This document shows positions 7,042 through 15,913 of a stretch of DNA of 55,207 bases, piece after piece. Made by a program: the position numbers and the translations under genes. Source of the stretch: Ruminococcaceae bacterium UBA1405. Its GTDB lineage: Bacteria; Bacillota; Clostridia; Oscillospirales; Ruminococcaceae. The notes beneath the pieces are model-generated. The model made no database searches and was not told where the DNA came from. It worked only from the letters and a program-made list of their open reading frames with translations. The first letter of the stretch is position 1. The number at the start of each line of letters is the position of its first letter. The stretch lies in contig DBQB01000018.1 of the NCBI GenBank assembly GCA_002305685.1, positions 1 through 55,207 on the forward strand. Direction: 5' to 3'.

Positions 7042-8687
7042 GCGCAACCCCTTTGTTTCTGATTGTATTGCGCATGAGCTTATATGCAGGCTGGACCGCT
7101 TTGGTGGTGATGCTGGTAAGATTGGTCTTACACTGCGGACCCAAACGGCTCAGTTATCTTTTATGGGGTGTGGTAGGGTTTCGGATGGTTTGTCCGGTTT
7201 CGTTTTCAGGTGCTGTAAGCTTGATGCCATCCTTTTCCAATGTCGTTTCTCCTCAGGTTATTATGGGGTCTCATAGACAAACATCAGCCCTTTTTGCGGA
7301 GCCGGCAGCGACCGCTCCCCTTCCTCAGGCGCTGGCGTCAATGGAGCGGGGAGGAACCGGGGGTTTCTGGCTTGAGATCGGGGCATGGATATGGCTCAGT
7401 GTGGCGGTGGTGTTGATGCTCTGGAATGTGGTAGCTTATCTGCGGCTGCGCAGAAAGATGTCCACGGCGGTTTTGGAGCAGGAAAACATTTTTTCCAGCG
7501 ACCGGATTTCCACCGCCTTTATCCTCGGCTTTGTCCGTCCCAGGATTTATCTTCCAACCGGACTTTCGGAGAAGCAGCGGGAGTATATTCTCTGCCACGA
7601 AACAATTCATCTGCTCCGAAAAGACCACTGGATCAAAATGGCGGCGATGCTGGCGGTATCTCTGCACTGGTTTAATCCACTGCTCTGGTTTTCCTATCGT
7701 CTGATGTGCAGAGATATGGAGATGTCCTGCGACGAGAAGGTGATGGACCGTCTGGGGGAGGAGGTGCGTGGGGATTATTCCAGGTCGCTGCTCTCCGTCT
7801 CCATGCGTCAGAATGGCTGGGCCGGTCCTCTTGCGTTTGGAGAAAGCGATGTGGCAGGGCGCATTCAAAATGTCTTGCGCTACCGTAAACCGCGTTTTTG
7901 GATTCTTCTGCTTCTCTTGGCTGTGGTGGTGGGATTGATGATTGCTCTGGCGGCCAATCCACTGGATTGGGTCCCTCTTTCCCGGCAGGATGGGATTTTC
8001 TATCATGACAACATTTGGGGTGAATCGGCCACGATCTCCAGAGAGGATGAAACCTATCTGGTGGACGATGCGGTGCAGCTGGAAAGCCTTTCCTCTTTTC
8101 TCTCCGACTTAAAGGTAACAAGACAACCCATTTCTGAGAGCCGGGATGAGGAGCGTCCCTGGGAGTATGCCGTATCATACTACCGTCCGGAGCAGGTGAG
8201 CGTAGGAAATTTTACCTTGTATTTTACCGGGGAAAGTGTTTGGTGTGATAACGGGGTGAAGTCCTCCTTTTCTTATGGCCTTTATCCTGGTCAGACTGAG
8301 GAGCTTTTCCGGATGTTGGAGGAATGTGTGGCCGGTGCTTCCCGGCTGAAAGATGAAACCGGAGGATACTATGTGGGGTTTCAGGAGGTGACCGAGGGGG
8401 AAGCGTCTTCTCTGTGGTGCGGTGAAGATTCGGAGACAGGTCGGCAGCTGGCTTCTCTTTTGCTCAGCGGTGCACTGGTGGCGGAGAAGGTTGCTGCGGT
8501 GCCCCCGGTGGATGATTATCTGCTGATACAGATGGGAGCCCCCGAGACCGTATATTATCTTTATCAGCAGCAAGATGAATATTATATGGAAAAAGCCGGG
8601 GATTACCGCTTGAAGATGGCAAAGCAGGATTACGACGACATACAGCAGCTTTTTCACAACTTTGTCTCTCAGGAAAAGCAGGGATAA
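7038..8687 (+). CDS. M56 family (BlaR1/MecR1-like) membrane metallopeptidase with a non-PBP sensor region
   Basis: A 549-residue membrane protein. Hydrophobic segments lie near residues 7-30, 35-60, 115-135 and 285-305. The cytosolic zinc protease has HETIH at 187-191 and the downstream EMSCDEKVM that supplies the third ligand. In BlaR1 and MecR1 this protease inactivates BlaI/MecI after the outer sensor binds a beta-lactam. Here the region after about residue 310, outside the membrane, has no SxxK-SxN-KTG penicillin-binding pattern that I can find. It is a polar, probably beta-rich domain of about 240 residues that I do not recognise. The gene overlaps blaI by 4 bases. The inducing signal is therefore unlikely to be a beta-lactam; that is inference. 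Confidence 0.88.
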   Translation: MSATPLFLIVLRMSLYAGWTALVVMLVRLVLHCGPKRLSYLLWGVVGFRMVCPVSFSGAVSLMPSFSNVVSPQVIMGSHRQTSALFAEPAATAPLPQALASMERGGTGGFWLEIGAWIWLSVAVVLMLWNVVAYLRLRRKMSTAVLEQENIFSSDRISTAFILGFVRPRIYLPTGLSEKQREYILCHETIHLLRKDHWIKMAAMLAVSLHWFNPLLWFSYRLMCRDMEMSCDEKVMDRLGEEVRGDYSRSLLSVSMRQNGWAGPLAFGESDVAGRIQNVLRYRKPRFWILLLLLAVVVGLMIALAANPLDWVPLSRQDGIFYHDNIWGESATISREDETYLVDDAVQLESLSSFLSDLKVTRQPISESRDEERPWEYAVSYYRPEQVSVGNFTLYFTGESVWCDNGVKSSFSYGLYPGQTEELFRMLEECVAGASRLKDETGGYYVGFQEVTEGEASSLWCGEDSETGRQLASLLLSGALVAEKVAAVPPVDDYLLIQMGAPETVYYLYQQQDEYYMEKAGDYRLKMAKQDYDDIQQLFHNFVSQEKQG

Positions 8688-8808
8688 GCCGCTGTGTTGT
8701 GTGCTGTACCTTGATTCTTAAAACTTTGCCCAATGCCCCTTTTTTTCAGCAAAAATATGCCGTATTTATGAATTTGAGAGGAATTATTTATGGTTTTGCG
8801 TTTTCCTC

Positions 8809-8837
8809 TTTACAGAATCCGTTTGGTATTGTAAAAT
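8809..8837 (+). promoter_or_regulatory. Promoter of the pyrH-frr-uppS block
   Basis: TTTACA (8809-8814), 17 bases, TAAAAT (8832-8837). An 8-bp inverted repeat (TGAACGAT / ATCGTTCA, 8837-8859) begins at the end of the -10, covers the likely start of transcription and ends just before the pyrH ribosome binding site. It could be an operator or a short 5' hairpin. Confidence 0.65.
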
Positions 8838-8879
8838 GAACGATGGAAAATATCGTTCACAGGAAGGAACGTGAAAACA

Positions 8880-9584
8880 ATGCCACTCAAGTATAAACGT
8901 GTGCTCATCAAACTCAGCGGGGAAGCGTTGGCTGGGGATAAGAAGTTTGGACTGGATTACGATGTGGTTCATAACATCTGCGAGGGAATCAAAAAATGTG
9001 TAGATGAAGGGGTTCAGGTTGCCATTGTTGTAGGCGGCGGCAACTTCTGGCGCGGCCGTTCCAGCGGAAAAATGGATCGCACCCGCGCTGACCATATGGG
9101 AATGCTTGCCACAGTAATCAACTCCTTGGCGTTGGCCGATGGGTTTGAGGAACTGGGGGTGACAGTGCGGGTACAGACTGCAATTACCATGCAGCAGATC
9201 GCAGAGCCGTACATCCGCAATAAGGCAGTGGCACATCTGGAGAGCGGAAAGGTAATTGTTTTGGGCTCCGGGACCGGAAGCCCCTTCTTTTCCACCGATA
9301 CCGCAGCAGCCTTGCGGGCAGCTGAGGTGGATGCGGACATCATTTTCAAGGCGACGATGGTGGATGGGGTGTATGACAGCGATCCCAACAAGAATCCCAA
9401 TGCGAAAAAATATGAACACCTTTCCTTTAGTGAAGTGCTGAACAAAGAGCTGGGGGTAATGGATATGACGGCGGCTACCCTCTGCCGGGATCACCATATT
9501 CCGATTTTGGTGTTCAGCATTGCGGATCCCGACAATTTCCTGCGTGCCGTACACGGGGAGGAGATCGGTACTCTGGTTGAGTAA
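8880..9584 (+). CDS. pyrH: UMP kinase
   Basis: UMP kinase phosphorylates UMP to UDP with ATP in pyrimidine nucleotide synthesis. It belongs to the amino acid kinase fold, unlike eukaryotic UMP kinases. Seen here: VLIKLSGEALAGDK at the N terminus, VVGGGNFWRG in the glycine loop, RTRADHMGMLATVINSLAL for UMP binding, and GTGSPFFSTDTAAALRA. Length is 234 residues. ATG 8880 is preferred over the in-frame GTG 8871 because AGGAAGGA at 8861-8868 gives 11 bases of spacing rather than 2. It lies upstream of frr as in most bacteria, but is parted from tsf by the BlaI/M56 genes. Confidence 0.97.
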   Translation: MPLKYKRVLIKLSGEALAGDKKFGLDYDVVHNICEGIKKCVDEGVQVAIVVGGGNFWRGRSSGKMDRTRADHMGMLATVINSLALADGFEELGVTVRVQTAITMQQIAEPYIRNKAVAHLESGKVIVLGSGTGSPFFSTDTAAALRAAEVDADIIFKATMVDGVYDSDPNKNPNAKKYEHLSFSEVLNKELGVMDMTAATLCRDHHIPILVFSIADPDNFLRAVHGEEIGTLVE

Positions 9585-9639
9585 CCGTTCGGGTACCTGG
9601 GCCATACTGGCCAACCAATCAAATTAAGGAGGAAACACA

Positions 9640-10194
9640 ATGAGACCGGAACTTAAACCATACGACGAGAAGATGCAGAAGACCATCCGCGTGCTGTCCA
9701 CCGAATACGGCGCCATCCGCGCAGGACGTGCCAATCCTGCTGTGCTGGATAAGATCACGGTGGATTATTGGGGTACCCCTACCAAGATCAACGCCATGGC
9801 GGCGATCTCGGTCTCTGAGGCGCGTACACTGCTGATAACCCCTTGGGACAAATCTACCCTCAAGGCCATTGAGAAAGCGATTCAGACATCCGATGTGGGA
9901 ATTAACCCGCAGAATGACGGTTCCGCGCTGCGCTTGACCTTCCCGCCGATGACCGAGGAACGCAGAAAGGATCTCTGCAAGCAGATCCGCAAGATGGGAG
10001 AAGATTCCAAGGTAGCGCTTCGTGCGGTGCGTCGGGACGCCAACGACAAATTCAAAGCCATGAAAAAAGGAAATACCTTGACCGAGGACGATCAAAAGGA
10101 TTTGGAGAAAGAGCTGCAAAAGCTGACCGATAACTACTGCAAAGAGGTAGACTCCATCTCTGCCGCCAAGGAAAAGGAGATCATGGAAGTATAA
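9640..10194 (+). CDS. frr: Ribosome recycling factor
   Basis: RRF splits the post-termination ribosome together with EF-G. The protein has the usual 184 residues, with the typical AIRAGRANPAVLDKITVDYWG near the start and NDGSALRLTFPPMTEERRKDL and VALRAVRRDANDKFKAM in the three-helix-bundle domain. A perfect AAGGAGG precedes the ATG. It follows pyrH by 55 bases. Confidence 0.98.
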   Translation: MRPELKPYDEKMQKTIRVLSTEYGAIRAGRANPAVLDKITVDYWGTPTKINAMAAISVSEARTLLITPWDKSTLKAIEKAIQTSDVGINPQNDGSALRLTFPPMTEERRKDLCKQIRKMGEDSKVALRAVRRDANDKFKAMKKGNTLTEDDQKDLEKELQKLTDNYCKEVDSISAAKEKEIMEV

Positions 10195-10219
10195 TGTCAC
10201 CGGAGAAGGGGGGAGCTGC

Positions 10220-10304
10220 TTGACGGCACGCTCTCCTTCTTTGATGGAGCGCTGAAGAAAGAAAAAGTATGGCAGGGACAGGGATCCTGAGATCCCGCCG
10301 TCAA
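10220..10304 (+). other. Structured frr-uppS spacer
   Basis: An 8-bp inverted repeat TTGACGGC (10220-10227) / GCCGTCAA (10297-10304) closes a region that ends with a second hairpin, GGGATC-CTGA-GATCCC (10281-10296), stacked directly on the outer stem. The fold ends 14 bases before the chosen uppS start and may tune its translation. It lacks the T run of a terminator. Confidence 0.5.
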
Positions 10305-10318
10305 AAATGGGAGCAGAT

Positions 10319-11074
10319 ATGGCATTTGAAACACGAGAGCTGAAAGAGATATCTCCACAGGCACTTCCCAAGCACATTGGAATCATTATGGATGGCAATG
10401 GACGCTGGGCAAAAAGCCGGGGGCTGCCCCGCACCGCTGGACACCGGCAAGGGGCGAAGGTGTTCAGCGAGATTGCCAAGTACTGTCGGGATAACGGTAT
10501 TCGATATCTAACGGTGTATGCGTTTTCCACCGAAAACTGGTCCAGGCCCAAAAGCGAAGTGGACGCCATCATGAATCTCTTGGCAGAATATCTGTCAGAT
10601 GTGAAAAAGCATGAAGAAGAGAATATACGGCTCTGTTTTTTGGGTGAAAAGGATCCGCTGCGGGAAGATCTGCGGCGGCAGATGATGGATATTGAGTCTA
10701 GAAGTGCGAAAAACGACGGTATTACGGTGAATATCGCCCTCAATTATGGCGGTCGGGATGAGATTGTTCGCGCGGCGCGCCGCCTGGCGCAGGAATGTTT
10801 GGACGGGAAGCTGTCCGTACAGCAGATCACCGAGGAGAGTTTCTCTGCCCATCTGGATACCAGCGGGCAGCCGGACCCGGATTTGATTATCCGCCCCAGC
10901 GGGGAACAGAGAACCTCCAATTTTTTGCCGTGGCAATCCACCTATGCGGAGTATGTTTTTATGAATGTGCTTTGGCCAGATTTTACGGCGAAGGACCTGG
11001 ATAAGGCAATATTGGAATATCTGCATCGTTCCCGGCGTTTTGGCGGGCTTGATCGGCAAGAGAAGAAATCGTAA
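10319..11074 (+). CDS. uppS: Isoprenyl (undecaprenyl diphosphate) synthase
   Basis: This cis-prenyltransferase adds isopentenyl units to farnesyl diphosphate to make the C55 lipid carrier for cell wall synthesis. Seen: HIGIIMDGNGRWAKSRG with the catalytic Asp and the diphosphate-binding loop, GHRQGAKVF, YAFSTENWSRP, and the C-terminal IIRPSGEQRTSNFLPWQSTYAE. About 251 residues, a normal size. ATG 10319 has GGGAG five bases upstream; ATG 10307, four codons earlier in frame, has no clear ribosome binding site. It lies between frr and cdsA as in other Firmicutes. Confidence 0.96.
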   Translation: MAFETRELKEISPQALPKHIGIIMDGNGRWAKSRGLPRTAGHRQGAKVFSEIAKYCRDNGIRYLTVYAFSTENWSRPKSEVDAIMNLLAEYLSDVKKHEEENIRLCFLGEKDPLREDLRRQMMDIESRSAKNDGITVNIALNYGGRDEIVRAARRLAQECLDGKLSVQQITEESFSAHLDTSGQPDPDLIIRPSGEQRTSNFLPWQSTYAEYVFMNVLWPDFTAKDLDKAILEYLHRSRRFGGLDRQEKKS

Positions 11075-11099
11075 GGAGAAGGAATGGGGGTGACAGCCA

Positions 11100-11939
11100 T
11101 TGAAACAACGGATTATTACTTCAGTAATAGGACTTGTGATTCTGGCTGTTGTTGTGCTGGGATTTGAAACGCTGCTGCTCAATGTGGTGGTGAGTTTAAT
11201 TTCGCTTTTGGCGCTGATGGAACTGCTGAAAGCCGCTGGATATCTGCGACATCGTTCTTTGGCCGCGGTAGCAGGAATCTATGCAGTGCTTTTCCCGTTC
11301 TTTCGTGCATTTTGGAATATGGATTTGCTGCTGTTGGTATCGCTGCTCTATTTTTTAACGCTGCTCTGCGTGTTGCTCCGGTGGCATAACGATATCTCCT
11401 TTCAGGAGATGCTGACGGTGGGCGCTTTTGGAATTTTGATTCCTGCCTCCTTTACCAATGTTGTGCTTCTGCGCAACAACCATGGCTGGCAGGGCGGTAT
11501 CTTTTGTTTTCTGATTTTGTTGGGCAGTGCATGGTATTCGGATACCTGTGCCTACTTTACCGGCCATGCCTGGGGCAAACATAAACTTTCCCCCGTGATC
11601 AGTCCCCATAAAACGGTGGAAGGACTCATCGGCGGTTTGGTGGGTTCGGTGCTCTGCAATCTTGCAATGGCTTCGGTTTATTCCAAAATCGTGTCGATGA
11701 TGGGTACCCCAAACGAGATTGCATATGGCGCGGTGGCACTGGTAACCCTCTGCGGTTCGGTGGCCAGTGTGCTGGGAGATCTTGCGGCTTCCACCATCAA
11801 GCGCCAATGTGGCGTTAAGGATTTTGGCAACATTATGCCGGGGCACGGGGGAATTATGGATCGGTTTGATTCGGTTCTGCTGGTTTCTCCGGTAGTATAT
11901 CTCCTCAGCTGTTTTATCCCAATGTTTATCACGCTGTGA
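11100..11939 (+). CDS. cdsA: Phosphatidate cytidylyltransferase
   Basis: This membrane enzyme makes CDP-diacylglycerol from CTP and phosphatidate, the branch point for bacterial phospholipids. The 279-residue protein is mostly hydrophobic with about eight membrane segments. It has the family signature near the C terminus: STIKRQCGVKDFGNIMPGHG followed by GIMDRFDSVLL. It starts with TTG at 11100: a stop codon lies three codons upstream in frame, and GGGGGTG precedes it at the right spacing. It follows uppS by 25 bases. Confidence 0.95.
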   Translation: MKQRIITSVIGLVILAVVVLGFETLLLNVVVSLISLLALMELLKAAGYLRHRSLAAVAGIYAVLFPFFRAFWNMDLLLLVSLLYFLTLLCVLLRWHNDISFQEMLTVGAFGILIPASFTNVVLLRNNHGWQGGIFCFLILLGSAWYSDTCAYFTGHAWGKHKLSPVISPHKTVEGLIGGLVGSVLCNLAMASVYSKIVSMMGTPNEIAYGAVALVTLCGSVASVLGDLAASTIKRQCGVKDFGNIMPGHGGIMDRFDSVLLVSPVVYLLSCFIPMFITL

Positions 11940-12166
11940 GCGTCGGACGGCATGGCTTTGCCGTCATATGCGCTGATGTTCTAACTATGGACTTGAGAAC
12001 AAAACCGGATGCTATCCGGTGGATGCCAGATGTTTGTTGCTGGCGGAGGGCAGCCTTTGTTTGCCGTCAATGCTCCCAAAACACCGAAGGGCAGCATGGC
12101 AGGAGGCTACCTTTCTTTTTCCAATATAAATTTGTTTATAACCGGTAACAGAAAGGGAGAAGGAGA
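11940..12166 (+). other. cdsA-dxr spacer with two hairpins
   Basis: This 227-base gap has two small perfect hairpins, GACGGC/GCCGTC (11946-11965) and ACCGGAT/ATCCGGT (12004-12020). Neither has a T run, so they are not obvious terminators. No clear promoter was seen. GGGAGAAGGAG sits before dxr. Confidence 0.4.
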
Positions 12167-13336
12167 ATGAAACGCATTGCCATTCTTGGTTCCACCGGCT
12201 CCATTGGAGTGCAGGCGCTGGACGTCTGCCGCCGGTCTCCGGAACGGTTTCGGGTAACAGCCCTTACCGCCAATCGCAATATAGCTTTGCTGGAACAGCA
12301 GGTGAGAGAGTTTTCCCCACAATATGTGGTAACGGCACAGCCGCAGTTATATCCGGCGCTTTGTCAGGCGTTACGGGATCTTCCGGTAAAGGTGCTTTGC
12401 GGCACAGAAGGGATTTGTCAGGTGGCGGCAGACGGGCAAAACGATATGGTGCTCAACGCCATTGTAGGGATTGCCGGGCTGCGCCCTACCTTGGCGGCGT
12501 TGGAAGCCGGAACCGATCTGGCTCTTGCCAACAAGGAGTCGCTGGTCACTGGCGGTGAACTGGTGCTGCAGGCGGCGCGGGAAAGCGGGGCGGCGCTGAT
12601 TCCGGTGGACAGTGAACACTCAGCCATCTTCCAATGCATCCAGGGATTGGCGGACCCCAGCGAGGTGTCCCGAATCCTTCTGACAGCTTCCGGCGGGCCA
12701 TTCTACGGAAAAAAACGGGAGGAACTGCAAAATGTCCGCGCAGCGCAGGCGCTGCGCCATCCCAACTGGGATATGGGGGCCAAAATCACCATCGATTCCG
12801 CTACACTGATGAACAAAGGCTTGGAGTTGATCGAAGCCTGCCATCTGTTTCACAAACGCCCGGAGGAGATTGAGATTGTGGTGCAGCGGGAGAGCATCAT
12901 CCATTCGATGATTCAGTGCGTGGATGGCGCAATTTTGGCCCAAATGGGAGCTCCGGATATGCGGGTTCCCATCCAATATGCCTTTACCTGGCCGCAGCGC
13001 ACCCCCCTTGCGACTACACCGGTGGATTTTGCCCGGTTGGGAAAGCTCACCTTTGGGGAGCCGGATGAAGAAACCTTTTTGTGTCTGAAGGCCTGTAAGG
13101 AGGCATACCGGCGCGGCGGACTGTATCCCAGTGTGGTAAACGGCGCCAATGAGGAGGCGGTGAGCCTGTTTTTACGGGATCGCATCGGCTTTTTGGAGAT
13201 TGGGAAGCTGGTATGGGGCGCCATGGAATCGGTGAAGCCTGACGGGATCGAGGTAACGCTGGAAAATATTTTGACAGCTGACCATCAGGCGAGAACGTAT
13301 GTAAAGGCCAACACCGGTATCGTTGGCGGCAGATAA
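12167..13336 (+). CDS. dxr: 1-deoxy-D-xylulose 5-phosphate reductoisomerase
   Basis: DXR catalyses the first committed step of the MEP isoprenoid pathway, turning DXP into 2-C-methyl-D-erythritol 4-phosphate with NADPH and a divalent metal. The NADPH loop ILGSTGSIGVQALDV is at the N terminus. ALANKESLVTGGELV, IPVDSEHSAIFQCI (metal-binding Asp and Glu) and ILTASGGPF follow, then MGAKITIDSATLMNKGLELI. Length is 389 residues. ispG lies two genes downstream, and uppS upstream uses the product of the pathway. Confidence 0.98.
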   Translation: MKRIAILGSTGSIGVQALDVCRRSPERFRVTALTANRNIALLEQQVREFSPQYVVTAQPQLYPALCQALRDLPVKVLCGTEGICQVAADGQNDMVLNAIVGIAGLRPTLAALEAGTDLALANKESLVTGGELVLQAARESGAALIPVDSEHSAIFQCIQGLADPSEVSRILLTASGGPFYGKKREELQNVRAAQALRHPNWDMGAKITIDSATLMNKGLELIEACHLFHKRPEEIEIVVQRESIIHSMIQCVDGAILAQMGAPDMRVPIQYAFTWPQRTPLATTPVDFARLGKLTFGEPDEETFLCLKACKEAYRRGGLYPSVVNGANEEAVSLFLRDRIGFLEIGKLVWGAMESVKPDGIEVTLENILTADHQARTYVKANTGIVGGR

Positions 13337-13503
13337 CAAAAACAGTCACAAAACCGTTGGAATTTCCCGTATGTTTGGTCATGGTTTTGACGTATACTGA
13401 ATTAAGAAACCTGTTGCGGAGTGCGGATGGTTTGGGCTGTTGGCACTGGCGGTTTTCTGAGAACGGCGCCCTGTGATGGGCGAAGAGAGGAGCGGTTGGT
13501 GGC

Positions 13504-14530
13504 TTGAGTATCTGGACGATTTTGTTGGCACTGCTGATTTTCAGCGTGATTATCATGATTCATGAGCTGGGACATTTCGCCGCAGCGAAAGCATTTGGGG
13601 TAAAGGTGGAGGAATTCTCCATCGGAATGGGTCCGGCACTGCTGCATTTTCAGGGGAAAGAAACCCGCTACAGCCTGCGGGCGATTCCCATGGGCGGATA
13701 TGTACAGATGGAGGGAGAGGACAGCGAAAGCCAGGATCCTCGTGCTTTCTGCCGGCAAAAGGCCTGGAAACGCTTTGTAATTGTCAGCGCCGGAGCAGTG
13801 ATGAATCTGCTGCTGGGCTTTGTGGTGGCGGTGGCAATGGTTTCGATGAAAGGGTATATAGGCACTGCGCAGATTGTTCACTTTGAGGAAAACGCTCAGA
13901 GCAGCCAGGTATTGCAGCAAGGGGATGAAATTCTCAGCATCAATGGCTCCCGCATCTTTATCGATCAGGACATTGTATATACGTTGGTCCGGGACGAGGA
14001 TGGGCTGGTGGATATGACGGTGCTGCGCCAGGGAGAGAAGCTCCAGCTTCAGGTGCCGTTTGCCACCCAGACCCTTTCGGATGGAACCCATGTGGTTGTA
14101 CTGGATTTTAAGGTGTTGGCAACCCCCCCAGACTTTTTTCAATACCATTCGTTATGGCATTGGATGGAATATTTCGGTGGCCAGACAGGTCTGGATGACG
14201 CTCTTTGATCTGATCACCGGGCGGTATGGTCTGAACCAGCTTTCCGGACCGGTGGGTACGACTCAGGCCATCGGGCAGGCCAGTTCCTATGGTTTGGGTT
14301 CGCTGCTGATGATTGTCGGATTCATCACGGTGAATCTGGGTGTGTTCAACCTTCTGCCTTTCCCGGCGCTGGATGGTGGGCGGCTGCTGTTTTTGGTGGT
14401 GGAGATGATCCGCCGGCGTCCGGTCCCGGCCCGGTATGAGGGTTATGTCCACGCGGCAGGATTTCTGCTTCTGATGGCGCTGATGGTGACGGTGACCTAT
14501 CAGGATATCCTGCGGTTGATTGCCTCCTGA
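13504..14530 (+). pseudogene. rseP: RIP zinc metalloprotease RseP/RasP, split by a +1 frameshift
   Basis: Site-2 proteases cut membrane-embedded substrates such as anti-sigma factors. The first frame (TTG start at 13504) has the zinc motif IMIHELGHFAAAKAFG, GIPMGGYV-like AIPMGGYVQMEGEDSE and a PDZ-like segment, then loses similarity and stops at 14208. The second frame continues in phase +1 with WMTLFDLITGRYGLNQLSGP and the second catalytic motif NLLPFPALDGGRLLF, stopping at 14530. Each piece lacks half of the active site. The shift falls at or next to a run of seven C (14123-14129) or six T (14134-14139). Removing one C gives a smooth join and a protein of about 341 residues. It may be a real mutation, a slippage-regulated gene or a sequencing error. 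Confidence 0.88.
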
Positions 14531-14574
14531 TCATGTAAGAAAATACAAAAAATAAGACGAAAATGGTGATTGCT

Positions 14575-15645
14575 ATGACTTTGCGGGAGAATACACGAAA
14601 GGTGCGGGTTGGAAACCGGTATCTGGGCGGCGGAAGCCCGGTAGCCATCCAGTCGATGCTCAGCGTTCCTTCCACCGATCTGGAGGGTAGTGTCAGACAG
14701 GCCAAAGCGCTGGAGCAGGCTGGCTGCGAGATTGTTCGGATTGCAGTACCGGATATGGCGGCGGTACGGCTGGTGGACGCCATCAAACAGGAGATTTCCA
14801 TCCCTTTGGTGGCGGATATCCATTTCGATTATCGCCTGGCTCTGGAGTGCGTGGCGGCGGGCATCGACAAAATCCGCATCAATCCCGGCAATATCGGGGA
14901 GGACAGTCGGGTTCGGCAGGTAGCCAATGCCTGCCGGGAGAGGGGGATCCCCATCCGTATTGGGGTCAATTCCGGTTCGGTGGAGAAGGAGATCCTGAAA
15001 AAATATGGAGCTCCCACCCCTGAAGCGCTGGTGGAAAGCGCAATGTATCACGTTTCGCTGTTGGAGCGGTATGATTTTGAGGATATCGTGATCTCCCTCA
15101 AATCCTCCGATGTAAAAAGCACCATTGCCGCTTACCGTTTGATGGCCCGGAGATGTTCCTATCCGCTGCATCTCGGGGTGACGGAGGCGGGAACCGAGCG
15201 GATGGGTCTGGTAAAATCCGCTATGGGCATCGGTTCTCTGCTCTGTGACGGCATTGGGGATACGCTGCGGGTGTCGTTGACGGCGGATCCGGTTCGGGAG
15301 ATTGCCGCAGCCAAAGATATTTTGCTGGCTGCCGGATTGGGACGAGGCCCCAAACTGGTATCCTGTCCTACCTGTGGCCGGACCCGCATCGATCTCATCT
15401 CACTGGCCGGGGAAGTGGAAAAACGGTTACAGACGGTGGAGGCTCCCATTACGGTGGCGGTGATGGGCTGTATCGTCAATGGGCCAGGGGAAGCACGGGA
15501 AGCAGATATCGGAATTGCCGGCGGTGTGGGGGAAGCGCTGCTGTTTCGCAAAGGGGAGATCCTGCGCAAGGTTCCCGAAGAGCGGATCGTGGATGAGCTG
15601 ATGGCGGAGATTGCCGATATGACCCAAAAACGTAAGATCCAGTAA
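14575..15645 (+). CDS. ispG: 4-hydroxy-3-methylbut-2-en-1-yl diphosphate synthase (flavodoxin or ferredoxin)
   Basis: IspG reduces MEcPP to HMBPP late in the MEP pathway using a [4Fe-4S] cluster. Seen: a TIM-barrel region with PLVADIHFDYRLAL and KIRINPGNIG, then the cluster ligands in LVSCPTCGRT and AVMGCIVNGPGEA near the C terminus. About 356 residues, the short bacterial form. ATG 14575 is chosen because GGTGA lies five bases upstream; ATG 14563 is in frame but has a poor ribosome binding site. It lies directly after rseP, and with dxr makes this a MEP gene block. Confidence 0.97.
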   Translation: MTLRENTRKVRVGNRYLGGGSPVAIQSMLSVPSTDLEGSVRQAKALEQAGCEIVRIAVPDMAAVRLVDAIKQEISIPLVADIHFDYRLALECVAAGIDKIRINPGNIGEDSRVRQVANACRERGIPIRIGVNSGSVEKEILKKYGAPTPEALVESAMYHVSLLERYDFEDIVISLKSSDVKSTIAAYRLMARRCSYPLHLGVTEAGTERMGLVKSAMGIGSLLCDGIGDTLRVSLTADPVREIAAAKDILLAAGLGRGPKLVSCPTCGRTRIDLISLAGEVEKRLQTVEAPITVAVMGCIVNGPGEAREADIGIAGGVGEALLFRKGEILRKVPEERIVDELMAEIADMTQKRKIQ

Positions 15646-15655
15646 GATCATTAAC

Positions 15656-15705
15656 CTCCTTCCAGGCGCATACCAAGGGTATTGTGCTGCGGAAGGAGTT
15701 TTTTT
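15656..15705 (+). terminator. Rho-independent terminator after ispG
   Basis: An outer 8-bp stem CTCCTTCC / GGAAGGAG encloses an imperfect inner stem (CATACC / GGTATTG region), followed by TTTTTTT. Confidence 0.85.
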
Positions 15706-15820
15706 GCCTTAGAGGGTAAGGTCCAGCGCTCTGATGAGAAATTTGCATCCGGCCTTTTTGGTGTGGTGGGAGCAGGATTGCTATCTGAAAAGATAGGTCA
15801 GAAAAAAGGGGCCACTGGCT

Positions 15821-15848
15821 TTGAAAATACGGTGGTTTATGGTATCAT
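15821..15848 (+). promoter_or_regulatory. Promoter of polC
   Basis: TTGAAA (15821-15826), 16 bases, TATCAT (15843-15848) with TGG just before it. A small perfect hairpin with a GAAA loop (15781-15796) lies upstream. Confidence 0.65.
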
Positions 15849-15913
15849 AGTATTCTGGAATGAAGTGATAGAACGCGCAAGGATAACAGGGATATGGAGG
15901 CAGTCAGCACGCG

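Noticed and set aside
7038..8687. Beta-lactam sensing BlaR1/MecR1
   Set aside because: The protease half fits, but no SxxK/SxN/KTG pattern of a penicillin-binding sensor could be found in the C-terminal part, so a beta-lactam role was not assigned.
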